Below are positions 8,142 through 15,065 of a stretch of DNA of 32,466 nt, piece after piece (position 1 is the stretch's first letter; each line of letters starts with the position of its first letter). The position numbers were made by a program, and so were the translations under genes. The DNA lies in the NCBI GenBank assembly GCA_031284265.1, contig JAITAG010000024.1, positions 1 through 32,466 on the forward strand, in the 5' to 3' direction. The DNA comes from Puniceicoccales bacterium (lineage in GTDB: Bacteria; Verrucomicrobiota; Verrucomicrobiia; Opitutales; LL51). A model generated the notes under the pieces. The model did not search any database. It was not told the DNA's origin and saw only the letters and a program-made list of their open reading frames with translations.

Positions 8142-8198
8142 CCAGATGGCGGAGCCCTCTGGATAAGCCTCCTCGCGGGGTATGGGGCAGAGCCCCAT
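8142..8198. repeat. Two-hairpin intergenic element, copy A
   Basis: Two neighbouring palindromes follow nrdG: CCAGATGGC-GGA-GCCCTCTGG (one mismatch, 8142-8162) and ATGGGGC-AGA-GCCCCAT (8182-8198), joined by a C/G-rich spacer with CTCGCGGGG. A related module lies at 17917-17983. It stands out as GC-rich in an AT-rich gap. Likely a REP-like dispersed element or a 3'-end mRNA structure. Confidence 0.65.
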
Positions 8199-8292
8199 GA
8201 CAAATTTTTATTTTTGGGAAAAATTTTGAACGTTTTGTTTTTTGCTGCGTCTTATAGATATCGGTTAAATGTATTCCTTTTATAACCTTATG

Positions 8293-8322
8293 GCGCTACG
8301 GAGTTCGTGGCGCTTTTTTTTT
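8293..8322 (+). terminator. Intrinsic terminator
   Basis: Stem GCGCTACG (8293-8300), loop GAGTT, stem CGTGGCGC (8306-8313, one G-U pair), followed by nine T. It is a canonical Rho-independent terminator on the plus strand, 165 bases after nrdG. It ends the ywlE-rpiB-nrdG transcript or a short RNA starting in the gap. Confidence 0.8.
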
Positions 8323-8397
8323 AACGTTTACTGTGAGCGATGGGCTAATTTTATTATTTACTCCTCTTCTTTTTTCTCTTTTTCTTAGAGGGTATAC

Positions 8398-9375
8398 ATG
8401 GAGAAATTTTCAAATACTCTTGAACTCAAAACGATTCCCGAAGGTCAAACGGTGATTTTTAAATCCGTCGTCGTCGTCAAAAAAATCGAACGCAGGAACG
8501 CTAAAAACGGCTCTGAATTTCTCAAAATCGAAGTTGGCGATAGATTTTCTTCCTTTAGTTTTACGAGTTTTTCCAATACATCCACTTTCAATTTTTTTCA
8601 AGCGAGTACGTCCGGCGACATTATTTTTATGGAAGGTATGAGTCGTCATTACCAGGGTGCTTTTAGTCCCGATATACTTTCCGCGCGTAGGCTATCGGAG
8701 AAGGAGATCAAAGAGGGCAATTGGTATGCCCAGCTGGAGCAGACGACGGCGGAAGATCTCCAGGATTTAAAAACGGAATTTTATGGTTATGTGGAAGGCA
8801 TTCAGAATTCGCAACTTAAGAGAACGGTTTATACGGTTCTCGAAGAACTTGGCGATAAATTTTTCACAAGTGTTGCGGCAAAATCTATGCACCATGCCTA
8901 TAAGTCGGGGTTAATCGAGCACACCGTACACGTGACGCGTGCGGGGGTAGCGCTTTTAAATTTTTACACGGACATTCCCCGTGATCTCGCCGTAGCGGGG
9001 ATGTTGTTACACGACGTTGGAAAAGTTGAGGAATACGAAGGTGATCTCGCCATTAGTCGCACGAAGTTGGGCAATTTACAAGGGCATATTATTCTCGGTT
9101 ACCGCATCGTTCGCCGTGCTGGGATTAAAAGTGAGCTCGATCCCCATCTACTCGAACGTCTGGAACATATCATTCTCAGTCATCAGGGGCAACTGGAGTT
9201 TGGTGCGGCCGTTCTTCCGTCGACGCCGGAGGCGATTTTTGTTTCCTTGGTTGATAATCTCGATGCCAAGATGGGTATGGTCACCCATCTTCTCACTTCT
9301 ACGCCGGAGTCGCAAATTTTTTCCGAACGTTTTCCGGGGCTTGAAACGCAAATGCTCGTCGAGAAAATGGATTGA
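8398..9375 (+). CDS. YhaM-like 3'-5' exoribonuclease (OB fold + HD domain)
   Basis: 325 residues, close to the length of Bacillus/Staphylococcus YhaM/CBF1. The N-terminal part (residues 1-100) looks like a nucleic-acid-binding OB fold. The C-terminal half is an HD phosphohydrolase domain with metal ligands H175 (SGLIEHTVHV), H205-D206 (GMLLHDVGK) and D287 in LVDNLDAKM. This family degrades RNA and some DNA from the 3' end with Mn2+. The ATG is preceded by AGAGGG at suitable spacing. Stands between an intrinsic terminator and the large Arg-rich protein gene on the same strand. Confidence 0.85.
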   Translation: MEKFSNTLELKTIPEGQTVIFKSVVVVKKIERRNAKNGSEFLKIEVGDRFSSFSFTSFSNTSTFNFFQASTSGDIIFMEGMSRHYQGAFSPDILSARRLSEKEIKEGNWYAQLEQTTAEDLQDLKTEFYGYVEGIQNSQLKRTVYTVLEELGDKFFTSVAAKSMHHAYKSGLIEHTVHVTRAGVALLNFYTDIPRDLAVAGMLLHDVGKVEEYEGDLAISRTKLGNLQGHIILGYRIVRRAGIKSELDPHLLERLEHIILSHQGQLEFGAAVLPSTPEAIFVSLVDNLDAKMGMVTHLLTSTPESQIFSERFPGLETQMLVEKMD

Positions 9376-9538
9376 AAAACCGTCAAAAATTGAGTTGCTA
9401 AAATGGGGGAAACAGTTAATTTTATTTTTACTATTAGGCGAAAAGTAATGGGTAGGAGTATGAAATGGTTTGAGTGATTGAACAATTTGGGTATCGGAGT
9501 GATAGGGGTAAAATAGATTTTAAGGAGATTCAATAGAG

Positions 9539-11215
9539 ATGAATGCAAGTGAAGAATTTTTAGAGGAACGGGAAGAAGGTGAATTTGTTCCGGAGGAACA
9601 GTCCGTTATGGTGAGTTCTTTAATCGGCAGCCAATCGGTTGCTCCGGATCTGACTATTTTGGGCGACCTAAAGGACTTAGCCAATTTAACGTTTGGTACG
9701 CGTTGGAGTCAGGATGAATCTTCACCGCGTCCCCCATCGGATCGCCCTAGAAATTTCCATGGGCGTCGTCCCATTCGAGATCGCAACGATCCCCAATCGA
9801 AAACTTCCGGTAGCCGTGAATTTCGCGAAACTTCTGGAAACCGTGAATTTCGCGAAAGGGAAGGGCGTCCATTCCGGGAGCGTCATAGCGCTCATTTCGA
9901 TGACCGACGCCGCGAAAATAGGACGGTATTCCCTCCCTTTGAGGTTCAATTTTACCAGGAGGATACTTCATTTAATTTGCTACTCGATGAGATGCGCAAA
10001 AATTGTAAGACCTATGAACTTTTTGCGGTGGCGCGATTAATTTTACAGAAGCCGGAGCGTTTTGTAGCCGTTGTACAGCGGAGGCCCAATCGGGAAGGCG
10101 TCCGTTTACCGTTCTATTTATCGCTGCTGGACGACTGGATATTTTGTTCGGAGCATGAGGCGATGTCTTACATTATGCAGCACCACGTCGAGGAATTTTT
10201 CGACGTCGTAGAAGAGGCGGTGGAGGCACCGAAGGGGCGATTTACCTGTGTTCACCGCTGTGGTATCACCAAGAAATTGCTTTCCGCTCCCAATTATCAC
10301 CGATACCGGGCACTTCTGCGCGCTCACTTTGACGCGGAGATCTACTCGATGACATTTGAGCGATTTGTTTCCAAGATTGAGACGACGAAAGATGAAGGCG
10401 ATATTCAAAATTGGATTCAGCAAATGAGTCGTAGGGTCACCTATACGCCTAGGGCTATCGACGAGGCGGTGACGGATTTGGAACCCCGCGATTCGCTAGA
10501 TGGGGTTAAACGCTATCTTTTGCAATATTTTAGGGATCGGATTCTCCGCGAAGTGACGACCATTCGCATAGCGGGGGCAATTTTCGAATCCATGCCTTCC
10601 CGGGTGGTTACGAATGCGATTCAATTTTTCCTACAGCGCCAGCGAAATTTCCCGTTTGATACGGCGAATAATTTACGCCATCGCTTTCGCAGAGCTGGCT
10701 TTAACATCTACCGAAAAGGGCAGGATAAAATCTTTTATGTTTGTGCGGTAAAGCGCAAATTTCGTTCGGAGAGCGACGTATTTGAGGCCAATGTGCAGGC
10801 ATTGATCAATTTTTTAGAATCCCATGCAACGGTTACATTGCCAATCATTAAGGAAAATTATATCGAAGCGAACCATTACCAAGAAAAGGAGGTTTTCGGG
10901 GAATTGGACTGGCTAATTCGCGAGGGATATGTCGTCAACTATGACGACGGCACGTTATTTTTGAATCCAAGGCTAATCGATCGTAGCGATAAAGCCCGTA
11001 CAAAGGATGAATCGGAGAAGCAATCCGTCATTCAATTGGAGAAGATTGAGACGGCGATCGAGAAATTGTCCGACGGAACGTTGAGTATTTCGCCGCAGAC
11101 GACGTTGGCCGTTTCGGAAGGTAACCTCGACGTTGCTAACGGTAATGGTGGAGATAATGAAAATGGGGTTAGTCCATCAAAAAATACGTCAACAATTGAT
11201 ATTTCAGACCACTAG
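9539..11215 (+). CDS. Unrecognised 558-residue protein with Arg-rich disordered N-terminus
   Basis: I do not recognise this gene. The start is supported by AAGGAG ten bases before the ATG. Residues 60-135 are Arg/Glu/Ser-rich and low complexity, with a repeated GNREFRE / SREFRE unit visible in the DNA as CCGTGAATTTCGCGAAA twice (near 9812 and 9841). Residues 140-450 look globular and mixed alpha/beta, with many aromatic and Arg residues. The segment around 418-470 (VTLPIIKENYIEANHYQEKEVFGELDWLIREGYV in part) reads like a winged-helix domain. The tail (480-558) is low-complexity and acidic/Asn-rich. Arg-rich flanks plus a possible winged helix, next to an exoribonuclease gene, suggest a nucleic-acid role, but that is inference only. 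Confidence 0.75.
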   Translation: MNASEEFLEEREEGEFVPEEQSVMVSSLIGSQSVAPDLTILGDLKDLANLTFGTRWSQDESSPRPPSDRPRNFHGRRPIRDRNDPQSKTSGSREFRETSGNREFREREGRPFRERHSAHFDDRRRENRTVFPPFEVQFYQEDTSFNLLLDEMRKNCKTYELFAVARLILQKPERFVAVVQRRPNREGVRLPFYLSLLDDWIFCSEHEAMSYIMQHHVEEFFDVVEEAVEAPKGRFTCVHRCGITKKLLSAPNYHRYRALLRAHFDAEIYSMTFERFVSKIETTKDEGDIQNWIQQMSRRVTYTPRAIDEAVTDLEPRDSLDGVKRYLLQYFRDRILREVTTIRIAGAIFESMPSRVVTNAIQFFLQRQRNFPFDTANNLRHRFRRAGFNIYRKGQDKIFYVCAVKRKFRSESDVFEANVQALINFLESHATVTLPIIKENYIEANHYQEKEVFGELDWLIREGYVVNYDDGTLFLNPRLIDRSDKARTKDESEKQSVIQLEKIETAIEKLSDGTLSISPQTTLAVSEGNLDVANGNGGDNENGVSPSKNTSTIDISDH

Positions 11216-11216
11216 T

Positions 11217-12314
11217 ATGCAAGACACATTGACGCTTCAGTTGGTGGGAAAGCAGTTATTATCGAAGTCCGGTGGCGCCAAGGAGGCTTTTCACCTCACC
11301 TTTGAGCAGGTTTCCGGCGAGCCATTCGACTATCGGTGTGGTGATTCGGCGGCGCTTTGGCCGGAAAATGATAGGGATGATATGGAAAGCATTTTGCTCC
11401 ACTGGGGTATCGAAAAAGAGCAGCGGATCAATGATATTACAATGGAGGAGCTTTTCCAAAGGCAGTATTGTATCGCGCATTTGACCGAGCGTTTTCTAGA
11501 AGCCGTTCGCGAACAACTAGGTCGCCAGGAACGGGAAGTCTTCGATCGGTATCGCGATGAACATGCATTTCAAACGGCATCACTGGGCGATGTGATCGAT
11601 TTATTTCCCTCCGTAAAATTTACGGCGGCGGAGCTGCCACCCCTGCTTAAAAAAATGAAGCCGCGCCTTTACTCCATTGCGTCGGCGACGGCGTTGCGGG
11701 CCGATCGGATGGATTTGGCAATCGTCGTCGTCAGCTATGAAAACTTCAGAAAACGCAATCGCTACGGAGTCGCTTCCCACTATTTATGCCATCGATTACC
11801 CCTGCGCAAACCCATACGGGCTTTTATTGCGCATGCGAAGTTTGGGTTACCCGTCGATACTTCGAAGGATATCATTATGGTCGGGCCCGGGACGGGCATT
11901 GCTCCTTTCCGCGCTTTTCTACAGGAACGGGCGGTTTTACGCACCGGAGGAACGGCCGTCGGTCGAAATTGGTTATTTTTCGGCGAGCAGTATCGGGCAT
12001 CAAATTTTTACTATCGGGATGAATTTGAACATTGGCAGCATTCGGGCGATTTAACATACCTGGATTTAGCGTTTTCCCGCGATCAGGATTACAAGATTTA
12101 CGTCCAAGATCGCATGCGCGAGCGCGGTGAAGAGCTTTGGAATTGGCTGCGCGGAGGGGCTTATTTTTATGTTTGCGGTGAAGCGGCCCATATGGCGAAG
12201 GATGTGGAAGGTGCATTGCTTGAAATTATTCACCACCATGGCGGTGTGGATACGCCGGAGAAATTTTTACAGCATCTGAAAGAGGAAAATCGCTACCAAC
12301 GCGATGTATATTGA
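11217..12314 (+). CDS. CysJ/cytochrome P450 reductase-like FAD-NADPH reductase lacking the flavodoxin domain
   Basis: 365 residues that align with the C-terminal part of sulfite reductase flavoprotein CysJ and related diflavin reductases. FAD-binding RLYSIAS is at 150-156 and GVASHYL at 184-190. The NADPH-binding segment GPGTGIAPFRAFLQER is at 223-238, YVCGEAAHMAKDVE follows near the end, and the C-terminus is RYQRDVY exactly as in CysJ. The N-terminal FMN/flavodoxin domain of CysJ is absent, so electrons would need to pass to a separate flavodoxin, ferredoxin or enzyme subunit. The ATG at 11217 lies one base after the stop of the previous gene; an in-frame ATG at 11133 would overlap that gene by 83 bases and adds no family sequence. 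CysI is not in the window, so a sulfite-reductase role is unproven. Confidence 0.82.
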   Translation: MQDTLTLQLVGKQLLSKSGGAKEAFHLTFEQVSGEPFDYRCGDSAALWPENDRDDMESILLHWGIEKEQRINDITMEELFQRQYCIAHLTERFLEAVREQLGRQEREVFDRYRDEHAFQTASLGDVIDLFPSVKFTAAELPPLLKKMKPRLYSIASATALRADRMDLAIVVVSYENFRKRNRYGVASHYLCHRLPLRKPIRAFIAHAKFGLPVDTSKDIIMVGPGTGIAPFRAFLQERAVLRTGGTAVGRNWLFFGEQYRASNFYYRDEFEHWQHSGDLTYLDLAFSRDQDYKIYVQDRMRERGEELWNWLRGGAYFYVCGEAAHMAKDVEGALLEIIHHHGGVDTPEKFLQHLKEENRYQRDVY

Positions 12315-12318
12315 AAAT

Positions 12319-12972
12319 TTAGTTGTAGGTTTTAACAATACCCTCGACGAGCTTTGTCCAGCCGTCGACGAGTACGAAGAGCATCATCTTAAAGGGAAGC
12401 GATATGGTCATCGGTGACACCATCATCATACCCATGGCGAGTAGGATATTCGAAACAACCATATCGATGGCGATGAAGGGCAAATAGAGTAAGAATCCGA
12501 TTTGAAAGGCATCGGTGAGCTCCGAGACGACAAATGCTGGAATGAGTACCAGGAGATTGCCTTCTTTGAGGTTTTCTTGCATCTGTTGCGGCCAGATTTG
12601 CTGGGCCGTTCTTAGGAAAAACGTACGCCCACGGGATTTGGTATGGCGTTCCAAGAACTGTTTAAGTGGCCCACAAGTTTCGGTCAATTTCGGTTCCAGC
12701 GCGGCGATATTATTCATGTCGAAGTCCATTCTGCGCGCGATGTCGAAGGTATCCTGCAACACCGGATACATAATATAAATCGTAAGCATAATCGCCATGC
12801 CATTGAGGACCATATTGGGGGGGACTTGTTGCACGCCGAGTGCGTTGCGAACTAGGCTGAGTACGCTCGCAATTTTCACAAAGGAAGAAACGAGCAATAG
12901 CATGAAGGGCGCCATGGTCAATGCAACCAAAAGCACAATAATGGTAGTCGGATCCAGCGTTATTCCGTTCAT
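12319..12972 (-). CDS. sctR: Type III secretion export apparatus protein SctR (YscR/HrcR/FliP family)
   Basis: 217 residues, the normal length of non-flagellar SctR, a pentameric part of the export gate at the base of the injectisome. Diagnostic pieces: MAPFMLLLVSSFVKIASVLSLVRNALGVQQVPPNMVL at the first helices, LLVLIPAFVVSELTDAFQIGFLLYLPFIAIDMVVSNILLAMGM near residues 140-180, and SPMTISLPFKMMLFVLVDGW at the end, all close to YscR. The flagellar homologue FliP would normally carry a signal peptide and be longer; this one does not. Its ATG overlaps the stop of the SpoA2 gene (ATGA), so the two are coupled. It is the last gene of the block: sctS, sctT and sctU, which usually follow, are not adjacent. 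Confidence 0.93.
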   Translation of the reverse strand: MNGITLDPTTIIVLLVALTMAPFMLLLVSSFVKIASVLSLVRNALGVQQVPPNMVLNGMAIMLTIYIMYPVLQDTFDIARRMDFDMNNIAALEPKLTETCGPLKQFLERHTKSRGRTFFLRTAQQIWPQQMQENLKEGNLLVLIPAFVVSELTDAFQIGFLLYLPFIAIDMVVSNILLAMGMMMVSPMTISLPFKMMLFVLVDGWTKLVEGIVKTYN

Positions 12973-13931
12973 TTATTATAAAATTCAATGATTCGTACTC
13001 CAACTCTGCCGTCAACATCGAGCAATTCACCGGTCCCAATCGGCGTATCGTTAGCGCAGATCGTTACCGGGGCATTGACCGGATTACTGCATTCAAACGT
13101 ATATCCTGCCTTGACTTTTTCCAGTTCACCGAGCGTAATTTTTTGGCGACCGGTTTCGAAAGTCAAGGTAATGGGCATTTTTTCGACGGGAATGGAACTA
13201 TAAACGTCAGCCTTTTTTTCGAGCGTCGGCCGTTTTTTCAGTTCCGAGATACTGGGTTCCTTATAATCTACGCTTGATGCGGTTAGAGATGGCATAGGTC
13301 CCACTGAGACGGTATCCGCTTGGGGAGCATTTTCATCGGCGTGGACATCGCGGGTTATTTTTTCAGCGAACTTGGGATCGAGCAAATCGCTTTTTTTGGC
13401 GGTATTCGCTTTTTCATCTAATTTTTTCGCTACATTAGTATTGCTGGCTTCCTCCTCATCGTCAGCCGATGAGGCTTCGCTGTCGTCGTCCTCCTCGTCG
13501 GATTCATCGGGTTCATCATCCTTTTCTTGGGCATCTTCCTCCTCATCGTCAGCCGATGAGGCTTCGCTGTCGTCGTCCTCCTCGTCGGATTCATTAGCGA
13601 CATGTTGCTCACCCTTGGATGAATTTACTGGCGATAGTGCTTGGGAACTTTGTGAAACATTTGGTTTCGCTTTAGCAAGTTCAGCATCCAACTTTGAAGT
13701 GTCTACTTTTTCGTCGGCATTTGCCTTAGGCGGAGTCGGTAGTGGACCACTACTTGCCGGATTACCAGGTGCCGCAATGGATATTGCGGTATCCGCATCG
13801 GCCGATGTATGGTCGATGTTCGAGGACTGATCGAGCTCCTCGTCGGATGCAGCGTTCCCTTCCTTCGATGGTTCATCTTCACCCACTCCAAAAAGATTAA
13901 TATTTGTTATATCTTCTTCACCCATAACCAA
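12969..13931 (-). CDS. SctQ C-terminal piece (HrcQb-like SpoA2 protein) with long acidic N-terminal region
   Basis: 320 residues. Only the last 70 (252-320) form a recognisable domain: an SpoA/surface-presentation fold with PITLTFETGRQKITLGEL, APVTICANDTPIGTGELLDVDGRVGVRI, the C-ring/sorting-platform module of SctQ/FliN. The first 250 residues are low-complexity, acidic and Ser/Ala-rich, probably disordered, and hold two exact copies of a 20-residue acidic block (DNA repeats at 13448-13507 and 13535-13594). The SpoA1 half is encoded upstream at 14154-14969, so SctQ is split as in HrcQA/HrcQB of Pseudomonas syringae. It would bind at the cytoplasmic face of the injectisome with the ATPase complex. 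Start ATG 13931; the next Met is two codons on. Confidence 0.78.
   Translation of the reverse strand: MVMGEEDITNINLFGVGEDEPSKEGNAASDEELDQSSNIDHTSADADTAISIAAPGNPASSGPLPTPPKANADEKVDTSKLDAELAKAKPNVSQSSQALSPVNSSKGEQHVANESDEEDDDSEASSADDEEEDAQEKDDEPDESDEEDDDSEASSADDEEEASNTNVAKKLDEKANTAKKSDLLDPKFAEKITRDVHADENAPQADTVSVGPMPSLTASSVDYKEPSISELKKRPTLEKKADVYSSIPVEKMPITLTFETGRQKITLGELEKVKAGYTFECSNPVNAPVTICANDTPIGTGELLDVDGRVGVRIIEFYNK
13448..13594. repeat. Two exact 60-base direct repeats in the SctQ-C gene
   Basis: Bases 13448-13507 and 13535-13594 are identical, 27 bases apart, in frame. Each encodes the same run of Asp/Glu/Ser (read on the minus strand, peptide ESDEEDDDSEASSADDEEE). No synonymous differences are visible, so the duplication is recent or kept uniform by gene conversion. 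Confidence 0.9.
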
Positions 13932-13944
13932 AAATTTCTAAAAA

Positions 13945-14139
13945 TCAGAGCGCATCATCGCTACTTTTGATCTCATTTACGCCTTGATTTACATTGCTAT
14001 CGTCTGCTGTTGGGCCGATAGAATATTCATCATCCCGTATTACCGCCACCATTTCTTCTGCGTTTGAAGTATTCGCTTTTTTAATGATGGCCTCTTCAAT
14101 GGCGAAAAGATTTATACTAATTACTTCTTTTTTATCCAT
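13945..14139 (-). CDS. Small acidic protein between the two SctQ pieces
   Basis: 64 residues, not recognised. It begins MDKKEVISINLFAIEEA, which resembles the start of the next gene (EEDITNINLFGVGEDE): both share an INLF motif at about position 10-14 followed by acidic residues. It lies 14 bases after the SpoA1 gene and 13 bases before the SpoA2 gene, in the same operon. It may be a small injectisome component, or the relic of a duplicated N-terminus of the SpoA2 gene. Whether it is translated is unknown. Confidence 0.5.
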   Translation of the reverse strand: MDKKEVISINLFAIEEAIIKKANTSNAEEMVAVIRDDEYSIGPTADDSNVNQGVNEIKSSDDAL

Positions 14140-14153
14140 AACCCAATCCCCAT

Positions 14154-14969
14154 CTATTGTACAATTTGCTCAACGGTAACACCCGTTTCAGCAAATGTTC
14201 CTAAAACCTTCACTCCTTCAAAGCCGACAATGTCGACTATTTTCAATTTGGCAAGTTCATATTGATCCAAAAACATGATATCTTCTTCCCGTAAATTTTG
14301 GTAGTCATTTTTCGAGAGTTGGGTGGATCCGACACAAAAGCGGTAGGAAGCCTCCAAATTCCTGAAGTTATGTAAATTGGGTATATTTGTGATCTTCTTT
14401 GCCAAAAGCGCTAGAATTTCTTTTGGGGCAACTAAAGTTCCCGCTGTAACGTGAATTTTTCCAGAAGTAACGACGAAATCGATCCCATGCTGAGGTTCAG
14501 GCGATGGAGTAGTGTTGATGGAATTGATTGTAAGGGATACGCCAAGAATGTTGGAAAAATGTTTTTGGAGCAAATCGATCCCATTCTGAGGTTCAGGCGA
14601 TGGGATAGTGTTGATGGAATTGATTGTAAGGGATACGCCAAGAATATTGGAAAAATGTTTTTGGAGCGCATCTGTCGCGGCTTGAAAAACTAATAATCGA
14701 ATTCCTTCCGGAATGGAAAAAAGATCGATGCCTTCAAAGGATTTTGAAAAGATTACCAGCGGTGGCAATGATTCTAAAAATAAAGAACACGGATAACGAC
14801 CAATGGACAGTTTTATTTCCATAGGGAATTGTGTATCCTGTCGGCAAATTTCGAATTCCAATGGTTCTTTATCAGCGGGAAATGTGAATCGAATTTCCCG
14901 ACCATAAAAGATATTCTCGATAAAAATATCATTTTTCGATACCTTTTTCAAAGTTAATTCCCGTGCCAT
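14154..14969 (-). CDS. SctQ N-terminal piece (HrcQa-like, SpoA1-containing)
   Basis: 271 residues. The N-terminal half has the hydrophobic beta pattern of SctQ N-domains (FEICRQ, MEIKLSIGRYPCSLFLESLPPLVI, SIPEGIRLLVFQAATDALQ). The C-terminal half (about 205-271) resembles SpoA1 (RFCVGSTQLSKNDYQNLREEDIMFLD, where SctQ has a Gly-x-Thr-x-Leu...Leu-x-x-Gly-Asp-hydrophobic-Leu-Asp pattern). Assignment is helped strongly by position: first gene of a block that ends SpoA2-sctR. Residues about 100-163 are a perfect-period tandem duplication of 32 residues (QKHFSNILGVSLTINSINT...). It is divergently transcribed from the hydrolase gene at 15066. Medium certainty on sequence alone, higher with context. 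Confidence 0.65.
   Translation of the reverse strand: MARELTLKKVSKNDIFIENIFYGREIRFTFPADKEPLEFEICRQDTQFPMEIKLSIGRYPCSLFLESLPPLVIFSKSFEGIDLFSIPEGIRLLVFQAATDALQKHFSNILGVSLTINSINTIPSPEPQNGIDLLQKHFSNILGVSLTINSINTTPSPEPQHGIDFVVTSGKIHVTAGTLVAPKEILALLAKKITNIPNLHNFRNLEASYRFCVGSTQLSKNDYQNLREEDIMFLDQYELAKLKIVDIVGFEGVKVLGTFAETGVTVEQIVQ
14480..14671. repeat. 96-base in-frame tandem duplication inside the SctQ-N gene
   Basis: Units 14480-14575 and 14576-14671 differ at about six positions. Period 96 bases = 32 codons, so the frame is kept. It duplicates a strand-helix segment ending in a Pro-rich linker (PSPEPQ), probably extending a linker or repeating a small surface element. Confidence 0.9.
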
Positions 14970-14978
14970 TGCCTATGC

Positions 14979-15007
14979 TTGCTAATAATTTTTTCTCATA
15001 ATACAAT
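14979..15007 (+). promoter_or_regulatory. Candidate sigma-70 promoter of the hydrolase gene
   Basis: TTGCTA (14979-14984), 17-base spacer, TACAAT (15002-15007, five of six consensus bases), about 59 bases before the ATG at 15066. A second candidate, TTGCAA (15032-15037) with TACAAT (15054-15059) after 16 bases, would start transcription at the ATG itself and give a leaderless message. Confidence 0.45.
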
Positions 15008-15065
15008 TTTTTTTAATTTATCGGTATTTACTTGCAAATAATTTTGCGAAAATTACAATAATACT

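Noticed and set aside
11133-11216. Longer start for the CysJ-like gene
   Set aside because: Would overlap the preceding gene by 83 bases and adds 28 residues unrelated to the family; ATG 11217 is one base after the previous stop.
13372-13830. Open Ser-rich frame on the plus strand (152 codons)
   Set aside because: It is the complement of the Asp/Glu-rich repeat region of the SctQ-C gene; low-complexity DNA opens several frames. No start signal or family match.
13448-14671. CRISPR-like repeats
   Set aside because: Repeats are only two copies each, in frame within coding genes, with no regular unique spacers and no cas genes.
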